This document shows, one piece after another, positions 1-9,241 of a DNA stretch of 53,058 nt (position 1 is the first letter of the stretch; each line of letters starts with the position of its first letter). The position numbers and the translations under genes were made by a program. Under the pieces are notes generated by a model. It saw nothing but the letters and a program-made list of their open reading frames with translations, was not told the DNA's origin and made no database searches. This DNA comes from an uncultured Oscillospiraceae bacterium. GTDB lineage: Bacteria > Bacillota > Clostridia > Oscillospirales > Oscillospiraceae. The stretch lies in NCBI GenBank assembly GCA_947589545.1, contig CANQBA010000022.1:1-53058 (forward strand). The letters run 5' to 3'.

Positions 1-76
1 GTGCGGTGAAAGCCGCATGCACGGTGTGAAGCGGGGGAAAAGCTGGCGATAACCTCAAATGCTTACCTATCGCTAT
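1..76 (+). mobile_element. 3' end of a first group II intron (domains V-VI only)
   Basis: The first bases repeat, with few changes, the end of the intron that finishes at 3228. They carry the distal part of domain V (GTGCGGTGAAAG...), the GCGGGGGAAAA linker and the terminal ACCTATCGCTAT. Domain V is the catalytic hairpin of the ribozyme. The rest of the intron, including any intron-encoded protein, lies before the window. The 3' splice point is about base 76, plus or minus one. It is followed at once by Cna-B coding sequence, so the intron sits inside the same surface-protein gene as the second intron. Confidence 0.8.
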
Positions 77-828
77 TGGACCGTGTCACCGACATGAGCG
101 GTGAGATCGTCATTTACGACCTTGAGCCCGGCGTGTACTCCGTCAAGGAGATGGCGGCTCCTAACGGGTACGTCAGGAACCCCATCGAATACCATGTGGA
201 GCTTGTTCCCGGCAGGCAGGCGGTACTGGTAGTGTCTGACGCCCAGCGGCCCAAGCTCACGGTCTTCAAGCATGATGCTGACACGGAAGAGCCTGTCCCC
301 GGAACCGTCTTCCAGGTAAAAGCCGCTGACGGCCACAGCGTCAATGAGATCAGGACCGACGCGGACGGCAAAGCCTCCATAGACTTCCTGCTCCCCGGTG
401 TCTATGAGATTTCCGAAAAGTATGTCCCCGCGCCTTACCTGATGGACGCAGAGAGCCAGCTGGTGACGCTCTATCCCAACAGGGAGCACACGGTCTACTT
501 TAAGAATCACAAGAAGCCCACGATCACGGTCAACAAGATCGACAGCATCACCGGCAGCCCCATCAAGGGCGCGAAGTTCCAGGCGTGGTACGGCAGCAAC
601 AGCACGACCACCGGGGAGGTAAACGACCTCGGGACCTTCTATACCGATGAAAACGGTCAGTTCTTCCTGGATGAGCTGAGAGACGGCTGGTACAGGATCA
701 CCGAGCTGGAGCCCGCCGCGGGCTACACGATGAAGGAACCCTCTACCCAGGAGTTCTACCTGAAGGGCGGCGAGAGCAAGACCGTCACCTTCGAGAACAC
801 CCCCAAGAACGCCATCATCGTGGAGAAA
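77..828 (+). CDS. Cna-B/SpaA repeat surface protein, exon between two introns (partial)
   Basis: This open stretch begins inside one Cna-B (prealbumin-like) repeat and contains two more, each opening with a lysine strand (LTVFKHDADT, ITVNKIDSIT) and closing with an E-x-x-x-x-x-GY type motif. These are the positions of the Lys and Glu that form intramolecular isopeptide bonds in known Cna-B folds. The true exon ends after codon AAA at 826-828 (NAIIVEK). Reading past it into GTGCG at 829 gives only a few intron codons before a stop. It rejoins the exon at 3229 after splicing. The gene start lies upstream of the window. The product is probably a secreted stalk or adhesin of the ICE; its partner is unknown. 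Confidence 0.85.
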
Positions 829-3228
829 GTGCGCTTTGTTCCTTGACAATCTGCGTGGAAACACGCAATAAAACAAGGCAGATTCGTAAGAATCTGAACT
901 CTATGCTTGATTCGGCAGGGGAAGCACCTGCCTGACCCGGTGTGACGGGTTACCAAAACTCTAATCTCCGACGTGCGCCCGTAGTGTCATGCGGGATGTA
1001 CGAAGCTCGGTAAAGAGCGGCAAAGGGCCTGAGACGGTCACAAGCCGCGGGAGGCTATAAATCGGTCATGTCCAGTATGTTCTGTTGCAACCGACATAAG
1101 TCCTGAGTGTACGGCTCGTAAACGATGGGGTGATTATACAGCCACCCTCTCCCATGCGGAGTGCTGTCGCCGTTGAAATCTCTTTTCGTGGAAAACGGCA
1201 GAGAACCAGTAAGGTCAAATGTTTCCAGCAGGAAATCACACTGGCTGGAAATGGCAGCCGGGCCAAAGGGATGGGCTAAAACCGACATGTAAAGCTAAAG
1301 CATAGGGAACAAAGGAACCATGGACGGCACTTCAAGAGATTGAAGTAAGTGGAGTGACACCTTCGCCGCGCGGGTAGGAAATGACCCGCTGATCCATGGG
1401 GCAGCAGCCCGTAGTAGCTATGAAGTCCACAATAATAAGGTGGGCTGAGCGAAGGGGCATAGTCAATGCAGATTCGTATGTGAACAGAAAGTCGAGGAAG
1501 CCGTAGGCATACCTGACTAAAACCAGAAACACCAATTCCAGAGAGGAGGCGGTGCGTATGGCACAACAATTCGACTACCCAAAAACCGAAACACAATTAA
1601 GCGAAATCCAGGACAAGCTGTACCAGCACAGCAAGGAGGTCTATGACGCGGGCGGTCGTCCAGCGTTCAAAGGGCTTCTGGAAATCATGTCAGCAGAAGC
1701 GACCATCATCACAGCAATCCACAACATCAAAAGCAACCATGGCAGTGAGACCCCCGGCGTGGATTCCAAGACCATGCGCAAGGACTATTTGCAAAAACCC
1801 TTTCCGTTGGTGGTCAAGGATATTCAGAGTGCATTTAAGCATTTTGAACCGCAGAGGATACGTCGGGTATACATCGACAAACCGGGAAAGGCGGAAAAAC
1901 GCCCGCTGGGCATCCCCACAATACGGGACAGAGTCGTACAAGAATGTATGAGAATCGTGCTGGAACCCATATTTGAAGCACAATTTTTTGCCCACTCTTA
2001 CGGCTTTCGCCCCATGCGGGACACGGCAATGGCTCTGGAACGGGCAAAATTGCTCGTACATCACACGGGCTATTACTGGATTGTCGAAGGTGACATCAGC
2101 AAATGTTTTGACCGCATAGACCACAGTATACTTCTTAAACGCCTGTATCATATGGGCGTAAAGGACAGACGGGTCCTGCAAATCATCAAAGCTATGCTGA
2201 AAGCCGGAGTCATGGACGAGTGCGAGGTAAACGAGGAAGGGACTCCCCAAGGCGGACTCATAAGCCCATTGTTGGCCAATATTTATTTGGACATCATGGA
2301 CGAATGGGTATCCAAACAGTGGGAAAACAAGAAAACCCGGTATGAATATGGCCGCCAAAACACCATGTATAATGCGTTAATCAAAAGGTCGGCCTTAGCT
2401 CCCGGCTATCTCGTCCGTTATGCCGACGATTTTGTAATCGTCACAGACACCCGCGCCCACGCCGAGGAATGGAAAGCCAGGTTGCAAGTCTTCCTACAAG
2501 AGAAAATGAAGCTGACATTATCCCAGGAAAAAACGCTGATTACAGATATCCGAAAGAAGTACATCAAATTCTTAGGTTATGAGTTCAAAATGATCCGAGG
2601 CAAATCCCGCAGGGGGTACATCTCAAGAACGATTCCGGACAGAGACAGATTAAAACGGAAAGTCGACCAAATCGCGGATGACATCAAACGCATCCCGGAA
2701 TGTTACAGCCGGGAACAGCTGATTGGTGAAATAAACCACATCAACAGCAAAGCGCGAGGGATTATTCAATATAACCAGTGCTGTACATGGGTGAGTGTCG
2801 CCATGGATAGACATGGAAGGCGATTACAGCTTGCGGCAATGCATCGATTGAAGCAGTATAAGGGGAAATGGATTCCGGCAAATCAAACGCAGAATCTTCC
2901 CCATATCCACCAGCAGTATAGGCAGAAAATTCCCTCAGTGAAGTACCGCGATATTTATGTTGGCTTTACCTCCCTCACCTTTTGCAAATGGGAGCAGACA
3001 CGCTATAAAAACCAAGCTGAAACGCCATATACCGAAGCCGGGAGACAGGCATAAGAAAATCTTGAGTTTTCGGGAAAAACTGGTTAATTCACATACACGC
3101 AACAACTAATCTGCATTGATGGAGCGCCGTGTGCGGTGAAAGTCGCATGCACGGTGCGAAGCGGGGGAAAATCCGTCCTGACTGTCCCGGCACAGCCGGG
3201 ATAAAAGAGACGGACTACCTATCGCTAT
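829..3228 (+). mobile_element. Group II intron inserted in the Cna-B gene
   Basis: The 5' end is GTGCG at 829, the consensus start of group II introns, directly after an exon codon AAA. About 720 nt of ribozyme domains precede the maturase gene. Domain V lies at about 3122-3158 with the catalytic AGC at 3123-3125, and the 3' end ACCTATCGCTAT is at 3217-3228. Removing the 2400 nt joins IIVEK to YDSVTGEALAG in frame, recreating a normal Cna-B lysine strand. So the host gene should work only if the intron splices. Base composition and ending match the first intron's 3' end at 1-76, which suggests related elements. Confidence 0.9.
1558..3054 (+). CDS. ltrA: Group II intron-encoded reverse transcriptase/maturase
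   Basis: This is the intron-encoded protein that helps the intron fold, splice and retrotranspose. The RT core is clear: RPLGIPTIRDRVVQ, HSYGFRP, EGDISKCFDRIDH, GTPQGGLISPLLANIYLD, then the catalytic YADD near residue 288. A maturase (X) region follows, ending in the typical GFTSLTFCKWEQTRYKNQ stretch. The protein stops at ETPYTEAGRQA, where most LtrA-type proteins continue into a DNA-binding and HNH endonuclease segment. Only about 70 nt separate the stop from domain V, so that segment is absent rather than frameshifted. ATG 1558 is preferred because AGGAGG (1544-1549) lies 8 nt upstream; the GTG at 1552 is too close. Confidence 0.93.
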   Translation: MAQQFDYPKTETQLSEIQDKLYQHSKEVYDAGGRPAFKGLLEIMSAEATIITAIHNIKSNHGSETPGVDSKTMRKDYLQKPFPLVVKDIQSAFKHFEPQRIRRVYIDKPGKAEKRPLGIPTIRDRVVQECMRIVLEPIFEAQFFAHSYGFRPMRDTAMALERAKLLVHHTGYYWIVEGDISKCFDRIDHSILLKRLYHMGVKDRRVLQIIKAMLKAGVMDECEVNEEGTPQGGLISPLLANIYLDIMDEWVSKQWENKKTRYEYGRQNTMYNALIKRSALAPGYLVRYADDFVIVTDTRAHAEEWKARLQVFLQEKMKLTLSQEKTLITDIRKKYIKFLGYEFKMIRGKSRRGYISRTIPDRDRLKRKVDQIADDIKRIPECYSREQLIGEINHINSKARGIIQYNQCCTWVSVAMDRHGRRLQLAAMHRLKQYKGKWIPANQTQNLPHIHQQYRQKIPSVKYRDIYVGFTSLTFCKWEQTRYKNQAETPYTEAGRQA

Positions 3229-6200
3229 TATGACAGCGTCACCGGCGAGGCCCTTGCCGGTTGTACCTTCCAGCTTCGCTATCTCGGCGGCACCTCCGGC
3301 ACAGGAGGCACGGTCATTGGCACTAAGGTAACGGGAAAGAACGGCGTAGCCATGTGGACGGGGCTCAACCCCGGCACCTACATCGTGGAGGAGGTCGATC
3401 CGGCTGACGGGTACAACATCCTCCAGTCCTCCGAGACGGTCTTCCTGGCGGACAATGGAGAGCAGAGCGTCGTAACGGTGCGCTTCCTCAATTCCCCTGA
3501 CGGGATGCTGCTCGTCAGGAAGGTCTGCTCCGTAAATCCCTCCGTCACGCTGGCGGGGGCAGAGTTTAAAATCTCGTATGCCGACGGCACGCTCATCGGG
3601 GACAGCAACGGCATTTTCGTGACCGATGAAAAGGGCGAGATCCGCGTCACCGGCCTGAAGCCTGGAAAGAGCGTGATCGTCACCGAGACGAGAGCTCCCG
3701 CGGGCTTCATTATTGACAGCCAGAGTCAGACGGCCCATATCAAGGAGGGCAGAGTTGTAAGCCTCACCTTCCGCAACCAGCCCAAGGGGTCGCTTACTAT
3801 AAAGAAGGTGGACAGCGCCACCGGCAAGCCCCTCTCCGGCGCGGAGTTCAGGATCACCACCTCCGCCGGCTGTGAGGTCGGGCTGAACGGCGTCATTGGC
3901 ACAAGCACTCTGACGCAGAACGGCATCTTTACCACGGATGCCAGCGGGGAAATCCGAATCAGCAATCTTGCCCCCGGCACCTACGTCCTCACCGAGCTGA
4001 AGGCCCCTGACGGGTACGTTATGGACACGGTTTCCACCAACGTGGTCATTGGCTCCGGTGGCGACACCCAGGTGGTCACCGTCAAGAATTCCAAGGCCGG
4101 TACGCTCATTGTGGACAAGCGGGATTCCAGGACAGGCAAGCCGCTGGAGGGCGTACAGTTCAGGATCACCACCGCGTCCGGCGAGTTCGTCCCCGATGAA
4201 AACGGCAGGCTCAGCAGCAACGGCATCTACTTCACCAACAAGGACGGGCAGATCATCCTCCACGGCGTGGTGGGAACGCTGGTGGTCACCGAAACGGTGG
4301 CGCTCCCCGGCTACACCATGGACAACCGGCCTCAGACCGTGGTGGTCGATCCCAACGACACGCAGACCCTCTACTTCACCAATGCCCCAAGCACCACGCT
4401 GGTCATTGAGAAGTACATCGAGGGCACCATGACACCCCTCAAGGGCGTCACCTTCCTCGTGACGGATTCCTCCGGCGCAGTGGTGGGCAAGTCCAATGGC
4501 GAGTACATCACCGATGAAAACGGTAGGATCGTCATAGAGGACCTGACCCCCGGCACCACCGTCACGGCAAGAGAGGTCAAGGTCCCGGATGGCTTTGTGC
4601 TGGATACCACGCCCAAGTCCATCCTCATCAAGGAGGGCGAGGTCCAGACACTTCGTTTCTACAACAAGCAGGCCGGTGCCTTGGTAGTCCAGAAGAAGGA
4701 CAAGCAGACGGGAGAACCCCTTGCCGGCGTGGAGTTTGAGATCACCTACTCTGACGGCAGCTATGTGGACGCGGATTACGGCCATCTGTCCAGCAAAGGC
4801 CTCTACAAGACCGACGCCAACGGCGAGATCCGCATCCCCGGCATTGTTGGAACAGTAGTCATTACCGAGACAAAGCCCCTTGAAGGCTACGTCATGGACG
4901 AGGGGACCCGGAGCCAGACTGTGGTGGTCAACCCCGGAGATACGCAGACCATCGTAGTCTACAACACTAAGGTTGGCGGCCTTACCATAATAAAAAAGGA
5001 CGCTGAGACAGGCGCGAGAATAAAGGGCGTTTGCTTTGAGGTCCGCAAGATGAACGGCGAGATTGTTGGCACGTACACCACGGATTCCAACGGCGTCATC
5101 TATCTGCCGGAGGCTGAAAAAGGGTGGTATGTGGTAACGGAGCTTGCCGCCGCCGATGGCTATAAGCTGGACGACACGCCCCACAGCATCGAAGTCAAGG
5201 ACGGTCAGACCGCCACACTGGAGATCACCAACAGGAAATCCGCCAGTGCCCTCATCCACAAGGTAGACAGCGTGACCGGCAAGGGCATCTATGGTGTCAC
5301 CTTCCTCTTGAGCGACGCCAAGGGCAATCCTGTCGGCACCTATCAGAGCGACAACAACGGCTATGTCTACATTGATAAAGAGCTGGCGGACGGAAAATAC
5401 ACCATCCGGGAGATCGAGTGCGCCGAGGGGTACATTCTGGACACCCAGCCCAAGACCATATACATCGAGTACGGCGGCTGTGCGACTATCACTTGGAAGA
5501 ACACCCCCGTCACCGGCCAGATCCAAGTCTACAAATATGCCGCCGAGGCAAACCCCGTCACCGGAACACCTGCCGGAGCTCAGCTGAAAGGTGCCGTCTA
5601 CGAAATCACCGAGGAATACAGTGGTGAGGTTGTGGGATATATCACCACTGATGAGCGAGGTGTCGCGGCTTCCAAGCCGCTGCCGTTAGGCAGATACAAG
5701 GTGGTTGAAGTCACCGCACCGGCATATTGGCAGGTGAATCCGCAGATCTTCGACGTGACGCTGAGGTATTCAGGACAGATTATCAAGCTTTCCGCTTACG
5801 ACAAGCCGTCTGAGCTTGGCGTAAAGCTAACCAAGGCCGGAAACGCGGAGGTACTCACGGGAAATCAGATGTGGTATACGTTCACGGTGGCAAATGTCTC
5901 CAATGTTGATTTGGAGAACTTTTACTGGCATGATCGTATTCCCACCGACGCGGTACGCGCCGCTACGCTGGTCACCGGAACGTACAGTTTCCGGCTCAAC
6001 TACCGTATCCTTTATAAGACCAATTTCACTGCCGATTATCAGGTACTGGCCTCTAACCTCCTCACCACCAATTATTATTCGTTTAATCTGAACGCCCTTC
6101 CCAAGCAGGCCGGAGAGGTGGTCACGGATGTCTACTTTGACTTCGGCAAGGTGCCGGTTGGTTTCCAGTCCTCCAGCAGTCCGAAGCTTTCGGTGGTCGT

Positions 6201-6351
6201 TTTGGGGACACTCGCGGACGGGTACAAAATCACAAACCGCGCCGACGCGGGCGGCAAGTATCAGGGAACCTGGCAAAACGCTACCGCAAGCTGGGTGACC
6301 ATTGTGCGGAAGCTGACGGACAATACCACGCTGCCCAAAACCGGCTTCTGA
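3229..6351 (+). CDS. Cna-B/SpaA repeat surface protein, last exon, ending LPKTGF
   Basis: About nine Cna-B repeats run through this exon. Examples of their opening strands are LTIKKVDSATGKPLSGAEF and LVVQKKDKQTGEPLAGVEF, and nearly every repeat has its closing glutamate (VTETRAPAGF, LTELKAPDGY, ITETKPLEGY). A longer non-repeat domain follows from about 5800 (NQMWYTFTVANVSNVDLENF), resembling DUF11-type beta domains. The protein ends with TLPKTGF and a stop. LPKTG is a sortase sorting motif, but the usual hydrophobic span and basic tail are missing. The product is probably a long secreted stalk belonging to the ICE. An ATG at 3352 could start a shorter product, but the frame is continuous from the splice site. 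The repeats may recombine. Confidence 0.9.
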   Translation, partial: YDSVTGEALAGCTFQLRYLGGTSGTGGTVIGTKVTGKNGVAMWTGLNPGTYIVEEVDPADGYNILQSSETVFLADNGEQSVVTVRFLNSPDGMLLVRKVCSVNPSVTLAGAEFKISYADGTLIGDSNGIFVTDEKGEIRVTGLKPGKSVIVTETRAPAGFIIDSQSQTAHIKEGRVVSLTFRNQPKGSLTIKKVDSATGKPLSGAEFRITTSAGCEVGLNGVIGTSTLTQNGIFTTDASGEIRISNLAPGTYVLTELKAPDGYVMDTVSTNVVIGSGGDTQVVTVKNSKAGTLIVDKRDSRTGKPLEGVQFRITTASGEFVPDENGRLSSNGIYFTNKDGQIILHGVVGTLVVTETVALPGYTMDNRPQTVVVDPNDTQTLYFTNAPSTTLVIEKYIEGTMTPLKGVTFLVTDSSGAVVGKSNGEYITDENGRIVIEDLTPGTTVTAREVKVPDGFVLDTTPKSILIKEGEVQTLRFYNKQAGALVVQKKDKQTGEPLAGVEFEITYSDGSYVDADYGHLSSKGLYKTDANGEIRIPGIVGTVVITETKPLEGYVMDEGTRSQTVVVNPGDTQTIVVYNTKVGGLTIIKKDAETGARIKGVCFEVRKMNGEIVGTYTTDSNGVIYLPEAEKGWYVVTELAAADGYKLDDTPHSIEVKDGQTATLEITNRKSASALIHKVDSVTGKGIYGVTFLLSDAKGNPVGTYQSDNNGYVYIDKELADGKYTIREIECAEGYILDTQPKTIYIEYGGCATITWKNTPVTGQIQVYKYAAEANPVTGTPAGAQLKGAVYEITEEYSGEVVGYITTDERGVAASKPLPLGRYKVVEVTAPAYWQVNPQIFDVTLRYSGQIIKLSAYDKPSELGVKLTKAGNAEVLTGNQMWYTFTVANVSNVDLENFYWHDRIPTDAVRAATLVTGTYSFRLNYRILYKTNFTADYQVLASNLLTTNYYSFNLNALPKQAGEVVTDVYFDFGKVPVGFQSSSSPKLSVVVLGTLADGYKITNRADAGGKYQGTWQNATASWVTIVRKLTDNTTLPKTGF

Positions 6352-6363
6352 TGTAAGAAAATC

Positions 6364-6398
6364 GGACGGCCCTGCCTCGGCAGAGCCGTCCAAAATTT
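6364..6398. terminator. Intrinsic terminator between convergent genes
   Basis: GGACGGC (6364-6370) pairs with GCCGTCC (6385-6391), with CAAAATTT after it on the plus strand. It lies between the end of the Cna-B gene and the end of the reverse-strand HipA-like gene and could serve both. The U-run is weak. Confidence 0.55.
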
Positions 6399-6411
6399 CG
6401 ACTTGATCCTG

Positions 6412-7791
6412 TCAGCCCCGTGTGGGGATGGAGAGAAGCTCTCGAACTCTTTGCTCAAGTAATTTTTCCAACAGTTGCAGATGCTCCTCGGGCAGATTGA
6501 TGGACGGATGGCGGCGAAAACGAAATCCGATCATCCTTCGAAGCTCCGCCTTCTGTCTGCTTCCCATGACTGCGGCGCAGACCTCCTCATATGTCAAGTT
6601 GTACGGGTTGGTTCGGGTCTTGGCGTATTCGCGCAACGCCGTGAAATCGCGCAGCTCCCCGCTCCCCGCAAAGCACAGGAGGGAGAGCCCGTTGTCGAAA
6701 ATCGGGGCGGGCGCGATAATATTTCCCGTGCGGTTGTCCCGCAGCACCCCGAAATTGCCAAAGTGCCGGTCTTCATTCCAAATGAGCGCGTCAAACACCA
6801 GCATACTGCGAAGCTGTTCCCCAAATGCCGCACCGAGCCTTCTGTCAAGCGCATCGTAATAATCAAGGCACTTTTGAATATTCGTACCGCCTATGATCCT
6901 CCCGATGGGAACGTAGGAAACATCCGGACTTGTGAATATCGCGCATTTGGAGGCAGTGATACCTTTCCAATTCTCCAGCTCATATCGGACGGCGTTCAAC
7001 CGCATGGTCTCGGCGATTTGAGAGGCATAGTATTCCATGTATGGCTCACGTCCCGCGTTGGAGGCTCCACTGGTGCCCCCTTTGTAAAGAAATATGCCTT
7101 CGTTTTCAATAAATCTCCACGCTTTAGGCAGCATGCCGCCGGTGGTAAGCTCAGGTGAGGTGGTAAATGCGCGACGGGTTCCTCCAGCACCGGTATAGGC
7201 CACCAGTGCCAGAATATCTGAAAAGCGGTTCTCGTAAAGATTATACTGAGCGAAAGAACCGTTAAATCCCTCCGGCACCACCCAGTAGCTGTCATTCAGG
7301 GAGAGGCCCTTGCACACATCAATGATTCCCTTGGTGTCGTTGTGGCTCAGCCCAAGCGTCTTTAATATCTCATCCACAAACCGGCGGTTCTTGGGGATCA
7401 CCCGATGCTCAAGCCATCGAATAATACCGTCCCCGGTAAGCTCCAAATCAAGGGGGAAAAGATGGGTATATTCCCGGTGAACCTCTATGAGCTCCGCTGT
7501 CAGCCCCTCAAGTCCGCGCTTTTCCATGGAAAAGCGCATCAGCTCCGTGTCAAATATGCGCAGGCTGTAATGATTTCCTTCCATTATCGTGTCCTCCAAT
7601 CCGAACGTGACCGTCTTACCCAACACAGACGAGATCTTCAGTATCATATCAAGCGTAGGATTTTGAGCGCCGCTTTCAAGCCTGCATATGTTTGACCGCT
7701 GGGTACCGATCATACGTGCCAGCTCCGCCTGGGAGATACCCTTTTCCAGCCGTGCGGCTGCCAGCTGGGATATGATATCACGTCTGTCCAT
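6412..7791 (-). CDS. HTH-HipA fusion: XRE repressor joined to a HipA-like kinase
   Basis: Residues about 7-60 form an XRE helix-turn-helix (ISQAELARMIGTQRSNICRLES), as in the antitoxin HipB. The remainder resembles a HipA-type Ser/Thr kinase: a glycine-rich YKGGTSGASNAGREP near residue 236, the catalytic loop NEDRHFGNFG at 339-348 and the metal-binding DNG at 366-368. HipA toxins phosphorylate glutamyl-tRNA synthetase or related targets; the substrate here is unknown. Normally HipB and HipA are separate proteins, so this 459-residue chain would combine operator binding and kinase in one molecule. The start ATG has GAGGTG a few bases upstream. A palindrome at 7812-7831 sits in its own promoter. 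It could be a toxin, an anti-phage kinase or an ICE regulator. Confidence 0.8.
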   Translation of the reverse strand: MDRRDIISQLAAARLEKGISQAELARMIGTQRSNICRLESGAQNPTLDMILKISSVLGKTVTFGLEDTIMEGNHYSLRIFDTELMRFSMEKRGLEGLTAELIEVHREYTHLFPLDLELTGDGIIRWLEHRVIPKNRRFVDEILKTLGLSHNDTKGIIDVCKGLSLNDSYWVVPEGFNGSFAQYNLYENRFSDILALVAYTGAGGTRRAFTTSPELTTGGMLPKAWRFIENEGIFLYKGGTSGASNAGREPYMEYYASQIAETMRLNAVRYELENWKGITASKCAIFTSPDVSYVPIGRIIGGTNIQKCLDYYDALDRRLGAAFGEQLRSMLVFDALIWNEDRHFGNFGVLRDNRTGNIIAPAPIFDNGLSLLCFAGSGELRDFTALREYAKTRTNPYNLTYEEVCAAVMGSRQKAELRRMIGFRFRRHPSINLPEEHLQLLEKLLEQRVRELLSIPTRG

Positions 7792-7804
7792 AGTATCACC
7801 TCAT

Positions 7805-7832
7805 ATCATAATGTTATCATAAATGATAACAA
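7805..7832 (-). promoter_or_regulatory. Promoter and palindromic operator of the HTH-HipA gene
   Basis: TGTTATCAT-AA-ATGATAACA is a perfect 9-bp inverted repeat at 7812-7831. On the minus strand TTGTTA (7827-7832) and TATGAT (7805-7810) are spaced by 16 bp, so the palindrome fills the spacer between -35 and -10. This is the expected layout for autorepression by the HTH domain encoded just downstream. Confidence 0.6.
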
Positions 7833-7864
7833 CATGCAAGCCCTATTTTGGGAGGAATACGATA

Positions 7865-9214
7865 TTGAAAAAAGCAGAAAATAATGAATCTATCTTGACC
7901 CCAGGCCCGGCACACGCCGTCTATGGGACAGTTAAAGCGGGAAAAGCCATTGCCGCCTCCGCGAAAGGCACGGCGGCGGGAGGGCCATATGGAGCCGCTG
8001 CGGGGTTGGCAGTGGCGGCAGGGCGGCATTCCGGGAAGCTTCTTGCCGGCGCCGTGCTCCTGCTGATGCTCCCAATCCTGTTTGTTGTTATGCTGCCTAC
8101 GCTTATATTCGGCGGGTTGAGCGATAGCCCAAGTCAGCCGATCCTTAACGACAATGACGCCATCGTTCAAAACGTAAATGATATTACCTTCGCGGTAAAC
8201 TCAGTTTTAGGCGAGGGAATTTCAGACGTCGAGGACAGGATCGCTCTGGACTTTGCCGGAACAAACGGCGACAACTATGAGATCGTCAATCCTTATGCCG
8301 ACGATATGACAAGCAATATTAACGCCTTTATTGCCCAATACTGCGCTTCCAAAGGTGAAACCTGTGCAGATATCTCTCTAACGGATCTGGAGGCAATCAT
8401 CCGGCAGAACAAGGGAAGTCTGTATTCCTACACGAGAACCAGTGAGACTCGGACGGTGGAGGATGATGACCCGGATACTGAGGATGTGGTTGAAACAAAG
8501 GAAGAGCTTTGGTACATCTACACGCTTTCATACAACGGAGAGGGGTATTTTGCGGACTCCGTATTTCATCTCTCCGATGAGCAAAAGGAGTTGGCATCCG
8601 ATTACGCCGAAAATCTTAGCCTATTTTTGGGCGACGGAATGCTCCAGCATACGCAATACGATGGAGTTACTCTATCCTCCTTGGGAGAAGTTCGTTTTAC
8701 GGACGGCGCCACAGAGGTTGTTTACTTCAATCAGCTGGACGAGCGCTGGGCCAACAAACCATACGGCACCGACAACATCGGCGGCTATGGGTGCGGCCCC
8801 ACCTCCATGTCCATTGTTATTTCATCCTTGACGAATGAAGTTGTTGATCCGGAGGAAATGGCAAAGTGGGCCTACGAAAACGGCGGCTGGTGCAGCAAAA
8901 GCGGTTCTTATCACTCTTTGATCCCCAAAACGGCCAAAGCGTGGGGGCTTCCGGTAGAAGGATGCAAGGCTTCTGAGCCACAGCGTATCGTTGACGCATT
9001 GGCCAACGGGAAGCTTGTGGTGGCGCTTATGCTGAAAGGGCATTTTACCTCCGGGGGACACTTTATTGTTCTCCGAGGTGTTCGGGATGGGAAAATCCTT
9101 GTTGCCGATCCCGCCAGCTACAGCCGAAGTAAGAAGCTTTGGGATCTGTCCATCATACTGAATGAAGCCAGCACAAGGGCCGGAGCCGGAGGTCCGTTTT
9201 GGATCATCGGTTGA
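7865..9214 (+). CDS. Membrane-anchored C39-type cysteine peptidase of the ICE
   Basis: The protein (449 residues) opens with a short cytoplasmic segment and one strong membrane span (LLAGAVLLLMLPILFVVMLP). An extracellular region follows, and the C-terminal third is a Peptidase_C39_2-like domain. That domain shows the cysteine in GGYGCGPTSMSIV, the histidine in GGHFIVLRGV and the aspartate in VADPAS. Such anchored hydrolases serve as the wall-opening component of Gram-positive conjugation systems, as lytic transglycosylases and CHAP/NlpC domains do elsewhere. TTG at 7865 is the likely start because GGGAGG (7850-7855) lies 9 nt upstream; an in-frame ATG further up has no ribosome site. It probably closes the transfer operon whose earlier genes lie before the window. 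Confidence 0.78.
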   Translation: MKKAENNESILTPGPAHAVYGTVKAGKAIAASAKGTAAGGPYGAAAGLAVAAGRHSGKLLAGAVLLLMLPILFVVMLPTLIFGGLSDSPSQPILNDNDAIVQNVNDITFAVNSVLGEGISDVEDRIALDFAGTNGDNYEIVNPYADDMTSNINAFIAQYCASKGETCADISLTDLEAIIRQNKGSLYSYTRTSETRTVEDDDPDTEDVVETKEELWYIYTLSYNGEGYFADSVFHLSDEQKELASDYAENLSLFLGDGMLQHTQYDGVTLSSLGEVRFTDGATEVVYFNQLDERWANKPYGTDNIGGYGCGPTSMSIVISSLTNEVVDPEEMAKWAYENGGWCSKSGSYHSLIPKTAKAWGLPVEGCKASEPQRIVDALANGKLVVALMLKGHFTSGGHFIVLRGVRDGKILVADPASYSRSKKLWDLSIILNEASTRAGAGGPFWIIG

Positions 9215-9241
9215 TTCAGTCACAGGACAGGAGAAAACGAT

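Noticed and set aside
3106-5526. 806-codon open frame on the minus strand
   Set aside because: It is the antisense shadow of GC-rich Cna-B repeats; it has no ribosome site and low-complexity, repeat-derived content.
3229-5550. Regularly spaced similar sequences that might be read as a repeat array or CRISPR
   Set aside because: They are protein-coding Cna-B repeats of about 250 bp with diverged bases, not short identical repeats with spacers.
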